Source of the DNA: Channallabes apus
Taxonomy: Eukaryota; Chordata; Actinopteri; Siluriformes; Clariidae
Reading direction: 5' to 3'
NCBI GenBank assembly: GCA_030522415.1
Contig: CM060107.1
Span: forward strand, 27,866,571-27,930,570
Length of the DNA: 64,000 bases
The notes under the pieces were generated by a model, which did not search any database, was not told the DNA's origin, and was given only the letters and a program-made list of their open reading frames with translations. Each line of letters opens with the position of its first letter. The first letter of the stretch is position 1. Positions 14,701 through 23,700 of the stretch are shown here, piece after piece. Made by a program: the position numbers and the translations under genes.

Positions 14701-17700
14701 GCTGGTTTCTTTGTATTTTCACACAAACTGTCATTACGCAGAATAGTAGTGAGCAGTCGTTTTGTGGGTAGAAATAAGAGACATCAGAATAAAAGTTTCT
14801 AGATTATGTTTGAGCTGACAGGAAGGATATAATAACTTAAACAATCACTCTAGCGAATAGAAAAGCATCCCAATATGCACAAAAGAATGAATTTTGAGGT
14901 GATTGAGCTACAACTCCACTCAGCCAGGAACAGAAATCTGAGGCTATCATTTGTATGGATGTATTGAAACTGGGACATTTGAGGATTAAAAATATGAATA
15001 CAGGTTTTGTTTTCCAGACTTCAACTGTTAAAGTTACAACGAGAAATAACTCTTTTATCATTCTTATTTTTTGACTTTTGACTTGCATTGGATGAATTGA
15101 ACATGAACTAAAGCTCTTGAATTTCTGGCACGTGGTTGATTGATTAGATACAGTACTAAGACCCCGGGGGTGACTCCTTTGCTCATTGGCAAATAATCTG
15201 ATGATCTCCTTCATACTTTATTTACATTGAGTTCTGCCCAATGAGTTTTTAATTAATTACTGAGGAATTTGTTCTATTTCCTGATACAGTATACTTTAGA
15301 GTAGTAAATGTGCAGCTTGTGGAACAGTATAAAGTTACTGTCCTCTAAAAATAACTCAACTTGCAGACTTTATTGTCTAAATAACTGCCAGTGAAAATGA
15401 GTACATTCCAAGTGAACATGTCAAACCTGTGTCCAATGTGTCAGTGTTTTGTTTGTGCACCATTGTTATCTAGCACTGCCTTAATCATCCTTTTCATGGA
15501 ATTCATAAGAGCTGCACATGTTGTGCATGGATTCTCTCTTTTTTATTTATTTATTATTTTTTGGGGTTTTTCCAATTTTCTCCCCAATTTAGTCATGGCC
15601 AATTCCTCCCCATCTCTAGGGGGCTCCCACATTAAGGCTACCACTACCACTCAGTCGGGAGGGCGAAGACTATCACGTGTTTCCTCCGAACCAACTGCCT
15701 CTGTTCGACCTGCTTGCTCACGCACCATTGGGGGCGGAGCAACACACTCGGAGGAAAGCGCTAGCCGCTCCTTCCGCATTCGCGAGCTCACAGGAGCCCC
15801 TGATTGGCTGTAGAGCCGTGATTAATGTGGGAGCGCAAGTACCTCTCATCCCTCCCCCCTGAGAGAGCTTGGCCAATCCGCTCTCTCTATGCCTCCGGCT
15901 GTGAGAGGAAAACAGCATCACCCGGGGTTTGAACCAGCGATCTCCGGATGATAGGGCGAGCACTTTACCACTGCGCCATTCAGAGGCCTGTGCTTGGATT
16001 CGCTTAATGATATCACAGAGCTTCTGGATGTTCGACACCTACTGTCTTAGCCGAAATAAGATGGGTGTAGACACTTTTGTAAATCTATGTGTGCGTATGT
16101 GTATACTGTATTCAGTATATACAGTACTGTGCAAAAGTCTTAGGCACCATATTATATGCTGTACCACTCTCACTCACTTCTCCTATACCGCTTTATCCTG
16201 TATTGAGGGTCGCGGGGACCTGAAGCCTATCCCAGGAGACTTAGGGCACAAGGCATGGTTTACCCCGGACAGGGTGCCAATCCATCACAGGGCGCACACA
16301 CAATTAGCCTAACCTGCATATCTTTGGACTTTGGGAGGAAACCCACCAAGCACAGGGAGAACATGCAGACTCCATGCACACAGAGACGGGAATCGAACCC
16401 GGACCCTGGAGGTGCAAGACGACCAATTTTGTTATATATGTTTAGCATTTTTGCATAATTATCTACAAATTTAATCAGTATTTCCATATAGAACTTAAAA
16501 ATTTATAAATAAATAACATTATAGGAGAATATGTGCATGGCTGTAAAGAAAAAACTATATACAGGTCCTTCTCAAAAAATTAGCATATTGTGATAAAGTT
16601 CATTATTTTCTGTAATGTACTGATAAACATTAGACTTTCATATATTTTAGATTCATTACACACAACTGAAGTAGTTCAAGCCTTTTATTGTTTTAATATT
16701 GATGATTGTGGCTTACAGCTCATGGAAACCCAAAATCCCTATCTCAAAAAATTAGCATATTTCATCCGACCAATAAAAGAAAAGTGTTTTTAATACAAAA
16801 AAAGTCAACCTTCAAATAATTATGTTCAGTTATGCACTCAATACTTGGTCGGGAATCCTTTTGCAGATTCTTGTGTCTTGTGTCTCTCAACTTTCTCTTC
16901 ACAATATCCCACAGATTCTCTATGGGGTTCAGGTCAGGAGAGTTGGCAGGCCAATTGAGCACAGTAATACCATGGTCAGTAAACCATTTACCAGTGGTTT
17001 TGGCACTGTGAGCAGGTGCCAGGTCGTGCTGAAAAATGAAATCTTCATCTCCATAAAGCTTTTCAGCAGATGGAAGCATGAAGTGCTCCAAAATGTCCTG
17101 ATAGCTAGCTGCATTGACCCTGCCCTTGATAAAACACAGTGGACCAACACCAGCAGCTGACATGGCACCCCAGACCATCACTGACTGTGGGTACTTGACA
17201 CTGGACTTCAGGCATTTTGGCATTTCCCTCTCCCCAGTCTTCCTCCAGACTCTGGCACCTTGATTTCCGAATGACATGCAAAATTTGCAACCTGTAGCCC
17301 ATTTCCTGCACACGCCTGTACACGGTGGCTCTGGATGTTTCTACTCCAGACTCAGTCCACTGCTTCCGCAGGTCCCCCAAGGTCTGGAATCGGTCCTTCT
17401 CCACAATCTTCCTTAGGGCCCGGTCACCTCTTCTCGTTGTGCAGCGTTTTCTGCCACACTTTTTCCTTCCCACAGACGTCCCACTGAGGTGCCTTGATAC
17501 AGCACTCTGGGAAAAGCCTATTCGTTCAGAAATGTCTTTCTGTGTCTTACCCTCTTGCTTGAGGGTGTCAATGATGGCCTTCTGGACAGCAGTCAGGTCG
17601 GCAGTCTTACCCATGATTGCGGTTTTGAGTAATGAACCAGGCTGGGAGTTTTTAAAAGCCTCAGGAATCTTTTGCAGGTGTTTAGAGTTAATTAGTTGAT

Positions 17701-20700
17701 TCAGATGATTAGGTTAATAGCCCGTTTAGAGAACCTTTTCATGATATGCACATTTTTTTAAAGAAAATTGCTAGTTTTCATGAGCTGTATGTCACAATCA
17801 TCAATATTAAAACCATAAAAGGCTTGAACTACTTCAGTTGTGTGTAATGAATCTAAAATATATGAAAGTCTAATGTTTATCAGTACATTACAGAAAATAA
17901 TTAACTTTATCACAATATGCAAATTTTTTGAGAAGGACCTGTAGTACAAGACAGACCAGTTTTCAGATGGAAACTAATGTACCCTCCTGGGATTTGCATA
18001 AAAATATAACGCAAGCGAGTGTGACAAAGTTACCAGAAGAACTCATATTCTGCAGCATGCTCAACTGTTTTACTTATAGTACTGGCAAAAGTCTTGGGCA
18101 CAGACAAAAATATGCCATAGGCAAAACATGCTTTTGAAAACATTTCTGTATTAAAGAAACTTCTATATAGAGCAATAAAGAGTAATAAAATAAACAGGCA
18201 ATATTTGGAGTGAAACACATTGCTTAAAATCAGGAGTTTAAGACAAAGATTTGTGCAGTTCTATAAGAAAATAGCTGTTAGGTTTTACTGAGCTTGCTGG
18301 AGAATATATTGTCTACACTCGCTGCTTTATATTTTTATGCAAATCCCAGCATGTAATATGTCGCCTAAGACTTTTGTACAGCACTGTATATATGTATATA
18401 TGTTTCTTTTTTTAATTATTTATTTTTTTATTATTTTTAACTAAACTTAAAAATCTGTTTAGAAATGACTGTCAGAAATTTAAGCATGGTAGACCTACAG
18501 TAATACTACTAATATTGCTGCTTTCCAGGTATTACAGTACAGGCCAAAGGTGTGAGAAATGTCATGTGTCCTGTGAGATGTGCTCAGGCCCGGGACCGGA
18601 TACCTGCACGGTGTGTGTGCCACCTTTATTGGAGGTTCAAGGAACCCGAGTGTGTGTGGATAGCTGCCCTTCCCGTTTCTACCAAAACACACATACTTGT
18701 TTCCAGTGTCACACTAGCTGCAAGACCTGCACAGGTACAAGTTCCAAGTAGCTTATTAAAATTACAGATAATTTGAAGGTTCTGTATGCTTAGATACCTG
18801 AATCCTGGTTTAGTAATATTTCAACATTCTCTTTGAGAAGGATCAGTATAAGCGTCCTCATGACTCAAGCAGTACGTATTGCGTATTAATAAACTGTGAG
18901 TAATAAAAGTGAGAGAGTGGGAACAAAACTTGTAATTACTGTACTATCGATCTATGTTGCTATAGTAACATATAATAACTCCTCTCTAACAAGCTTTGTC
19001 TGGTAGTTTCCTGTCGTACTGTAGTGGCATACAGAGGATCTGTTTAATAGAGACTATAAACCTCTTCTGCGGATTGATAGATGTAAGGTAAATGATGGTA
19101 CTATGTGTAAAGAGAGTGCAATTGCTATACTGAGACTAGTCCAATAACAACTAATGACGCTTTAGTGGTCGTCATAGATCAGTTTCTTTTGGGTGATTGG
19201 GAAAATAAAAGGCAAATAAAAAACAGGGCAGTCAGTAATTACACTCAGTAACCATTTTAATAGGAACATCTGTACATCTGCATGTCAATCTTCTCTCAGA
19301 CTATCATGTCAGGAGCACTAGGTATAACATCATGCAGATATTGTACGAGGTCAAAAGCTTTGGATAATGTTCACATCTAACTTTACACTTAAGGAAAATG
19401 TGATCTTACAGAATGTGATCTTACAGAGGGTGTGGATTTGTGGTTTGTGTGGGTGTGTACATTTTTGTTTGTGCACAAATAATCGTTGCTTCCTGCCAGG
19501 TACTTAAAAACAAATAACTGATGGTAAACTGCAAGAACTTTCCCATTAAATGATGTTCCCATCACTTTAATTATGACTTGGCTGTTGGTCCCAGATAATT
19601 TATGTTTGTTGATTTTATTTCGTAACATTCTGAGGAAATTGTAAAGACTGTTGTGTGTAAACACCTCAAGACATGAGCAGTTTGTAGAATGATAAAGCCA
19701 TGTCATGGTCACTAAGATTACACGTTTCCCCCATTCCCTGTTTAACCTGTGCATTGTTGCTTGACCGATCACACAAAGGCATGAATGAGTGAGTTTAAAG
19801 GTTAACGGATGTACATACAAATTGCTCCTTTCTAAAACCCTGCCACTTAGTGTACTGTATACAGTATCAAATGTTTCAATAGCATGTGGTTGTGAAATAC
19901 AACATAAAATCAACAAATTTTATTCTGGTGAGTAAATGTCCAGATTCACATGAGGGAAACCAACTATACTTCTTCTGATGTGAAATCTGAGTACTTTTTA
20001 CTGTATGTGTATGTCTCATTTAAAAGCTTATGTGCCTTCGGACGTCTCATGATGCAATAGATAAAGAAAGAGTCACGTTCTGCTATGTGTTGGACTGTGG
20101 GCATGATGGTGAGCCATAGGCGCAGAGGGTGCGGTGAAACAAAGGAGTCTTTAATAAGAAAAACAAACAGCAGTTGGCTAAAAAACGTGGAGCAAAGAGA
20201 ACTCGAACACACAAACATACACGGACTAGGGATTACAAACACTGATACAAGACAGACTGGACAAGACAAGACACACTAAACAGACTAGCGGACTAAGCAC
20301 TAGGGACTATGCATGTAAGGGATAAACAAACAAGACAGGCTTGGCTAGGTCTACTAGCTGTTACACCCATTGGCTGCTAAGCTCGCTAGTAGCCAAACAG
20401 ACCAATTGCTAAACAGGCTAGTAGCCTGAGACCCAAGGGATGAACAGACAAGGTACACAGCAGACTAGGTATGAAACAGACCAAGAACTCTAAAGGTTAG
20501 TGGCTAAACAGGTTAGTACCTACACAGACTAAGAGCTCATCAGACGATGAGACTAGACAGACTCGAAGACTAGACAGACTAAGATCTAAACATGTTAGTA
20601 GTGCCCTCATTAGTATTTATACAGACTAATAACTAAACATGCAATGGGGGTTACTTACACATGAGGGTACATACAAAAGGCTAATTCTCCTAGAGGCTAA

Positions 20701-23700
20701 TCCTGCTAGGAGACACAAAGACAAAGATATCTTAACATAAACAAACTTAACTTAAAGCTCCATAAACAAAAAGGCCAACTATCATCAAAACAAAACCCAC
20801 ATTACAGAACAGAAATTAATGCTCGACCCAGTTTCCCAGAACAAACAGGTATTTATAACATGACTAATGAGCATCCTCAGTTCAGGTGGGCATCCGTGTC
20901 ACCTGACTGAGGAGCCTTCTGGGAAACTGAGTCTGTGAACAAAACTACCAACTAAAACACAGTGCCCTCTAGTGGGCAACCCTCACAGAAAGAAATAGTA
21001 ATAATAATAATTATTATATTAATAATAATGTAAGAAATCTGAAATTAAATTCTGTCATTTAGAAAATTGACATTGATTTATTTTGTTACAGTGTTTTAGA
21101 CAATCAGTCAAAAATTTTACCACACCTTTCCCGATTGTTATCTAAAATATACAATTATCTCCTTTGAACAGTTGATATTGAGATATGTCTAATGACCTGT
21201 AAAGCCTTCATAACTGCTCTAATCTGAGGTGATGTTAATTGGTGATTTTTGAGGATGGTAACTCTGAATGAAGTTCTCCTCTGTAGCAGAGGTAGGTTTT
21301 GGTCTTGCTTTCCTGTGATGGTCTTCATGAGAGATATGGGTTTTGCAAATGCACTTCAAAATACTGTTCTTGCAAGAACTATTCCAGAACAGCTGACGTT
21401 CTTAAAATAACAAATTACTGTTAAAAAAAAAAAAAAAAGATTTTTATAATTTCTAAATCTTCAGTATAGTTCTACCTATAAATGTAGTTTAACATTACAT
21501 TACCATTACTGCCCTTCATACGTACTCAATATTCCATATCTAATCATATCGAACAGTTTATCTTCTTGTACATGTGTGTATGTTTGCAGATAACACACCT
21601 CAGAGCTGTTTGACTTGTGACTGGGGCAGTATCTTCCAGGAAGGAGTGTGTTATCCTCGCTGTGAAGAAGGCCGCTTTTACTCACAAAATGTGCGTACAG
21701 TGTTGGTGTGTGTGTGTGTGTGTGTGTGTGTTTGTTTTAATGCATGCTGCTATTTAGTAATATTTCTAGCAGTATAAAATGGTACCATGTTTGTAGTCAT
21801 GTTTAAACACACGCAATTCATATCAGTAATGGTTTTATGATAGCAGTGTAATCTTGTGTAAGAAATGAAGGCAAATATAGCAACACCTACAGCACTTCCA
21901 GAGCTTGTGATTTATTTAATTTATGTTTATTAGGCAAATGAAATGGACTTGTGACCGGAGCGATTGGGACATTAATGGCATTAGTGCCTCTTTATCCTAA
22001 TAATAACCTTTTTTTTTAAGCTGAAATGATCTACAATAGCACAACATTGGCACATACTGTACTACTATGTGTACTAGGGGAAATACCTGCTCAAAGTGTT
22101 AACATACAGCTATTTTTAAAGGTTTGATGAAACAAAAACATATTTGTCATGCTGCAGTGTGGCATGTACATGTCATGTGGTTATTGCAGAATTCATATAC
22201 ATATGTAAAGTATGCTTGGTGAAATATCATTATAGTGTATCTTCATTTTATGAAGTAGTGGAACTTTGTCTTTATTTAACAGGAGGCATGTGAGACCTGT
22301 GATCAATCATGTAAGCACTGCTCTGGGCCTGGACCTGAGAGCTGTGTGACATGCCACACAGGTTTTGGACTGCATGCTGTAAGCCGGCACTGTGTCCGTT
22401 GCTGCCAGTCTGACGAACCAGCCAAGAACTGCTGCCTTTGTCGCTCCTCTTCAGGTGTGCTCTCAGTCCAGAATTGTATATTTGTGACAAGGCTGTGTTT
22501 ACATGTGGAATATCATTAAATAATTGTTAATAAGTTTACTCCAGTTTATGTCAAACCATTATATAGATTTTGTTTGGTCAACTAGTTTGTCTGAAAAAGT
22601 TGTCACCCGTACATTTTTATTATTTATTTTACAAGATATTTCAGCTTATTTGTAGGAAGCGAGTTCATTTGTGTTTTTCTTACATTGCGGTTTGGGTCGT
22701 CATGTTTTTACATGCATGTCTTAAATGGTACATTGTATTTAACCATGTAGAAAAAAAAACTGGTCACACAGCTTCCAGAAGCTGCCAGAAGCCAGCCTGC
22801 AAAAATATGTACAGTACTTTGTCTTATGTCATGATACTGATCTATCTGGTCTATTAATATTTGACTTCTTATCTGAACGTACACACCACACTTTGGAAGC
22901 ACAAATAGTTATTACTTATTGGTTGATAGTATCTATATCAACTTATCTATTATCAACCTTAGAGATAAGGATGCAATAAAATTTTATATGTCCAGTTATA
23001 ATTTTTTTTCCCTTTTGTCTGCAGTGTCACCCTGCCTTTATTTTCTGGGTTTCATTTCTAACACACACAGCAATTTCACCATGACTGTATACAGTATTCA
23101 GATATTTGTACATTGTCTATATATATACTGTATATATATATTTAGGCTATTGACAGACACTCTTATCCAGAGCGACTGACATTTTTATCTCATTATACAC
23201 CTGAGGGTTAAGGGCCTTGCTCAAGGGCCCAACAGGGACAACTCTGTGGTCATGGGATTTGAACCTGGGACTTCTGAACTTCTCAACTGTAGTCCAATGC
23301 CTTAACCACTGAGCTACCCCTAACCTATATAATGAATGTCACAGTTTATCACAGTTTAATTTTAACATATAATATTATGTTGGGTTTAATTCTTCAGATG
23401 CTATTTTCACAGCTTTGTGTTTGGAGCCTCCAGTGTCGCCACATAACCAGGCTGAGGATGTTGACGTGAATCTGAGGTCTCGGATATACCAGCACACGTC
23501 TGCTGCCCTTCCTGCTGCTTTGATCTTGGCTATAGTCCTTGCTTTGGTCATATTTGCAGTGGCACAGGCCCGTGCCAAGAAGAAGCTTTGCTGGAGGCAG
23601 AGTTATGAGAGGCTGAGTGGGACTGCGGGTGCCAGGCCTAATTCACGCCCCATGCCCCATGGAGTACCCGAGCCTGAGGACAGCGGGGATGATGCAGATG

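Larger units (their letters stand above)
16127..18391. mobile_element. Tc1/mariner-type element split by a SINE and another Tc1
   Basis: The left end CAGTACTGTGCAAAAGTCTT (16127) is the inverse of the right end at 18357-18391 (CGCCTAAGACTTTTGTACAG). The next inner block, GGATTTGCATAAAAATATAA near 17991, is inverted at about 18320-18344. The two left blocks are separated by a SINE (16164-16424) and a complete Tc1 copy (16562-17941), so this is the oldest layer of a nest. A second internal end-like motif lies at 18078. No transposase remains. Confidence 0.65.

Noticed and set aside
15391..16038. Open frames of 140 and 106 codons around 15.4-16.0 kb
   Set aside because: They lie in a tRNA-derived SINE; B-box and A-box motifs explain the conserved sequence and no protein family is visible.
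19389..19916. 175-codon open frame on the minus strand inside a convertase intron
   Set aside because: No start context, family motif, or splice partner recognised; it overlaps a Tc1-like fossil end at one side.
20270..20640. CRISPR-like or satellite array from recurring ACAGACTAG
   Set aside because: Repeat units are short, irregularly spaced and imperfect, and there are no uniform spacers.
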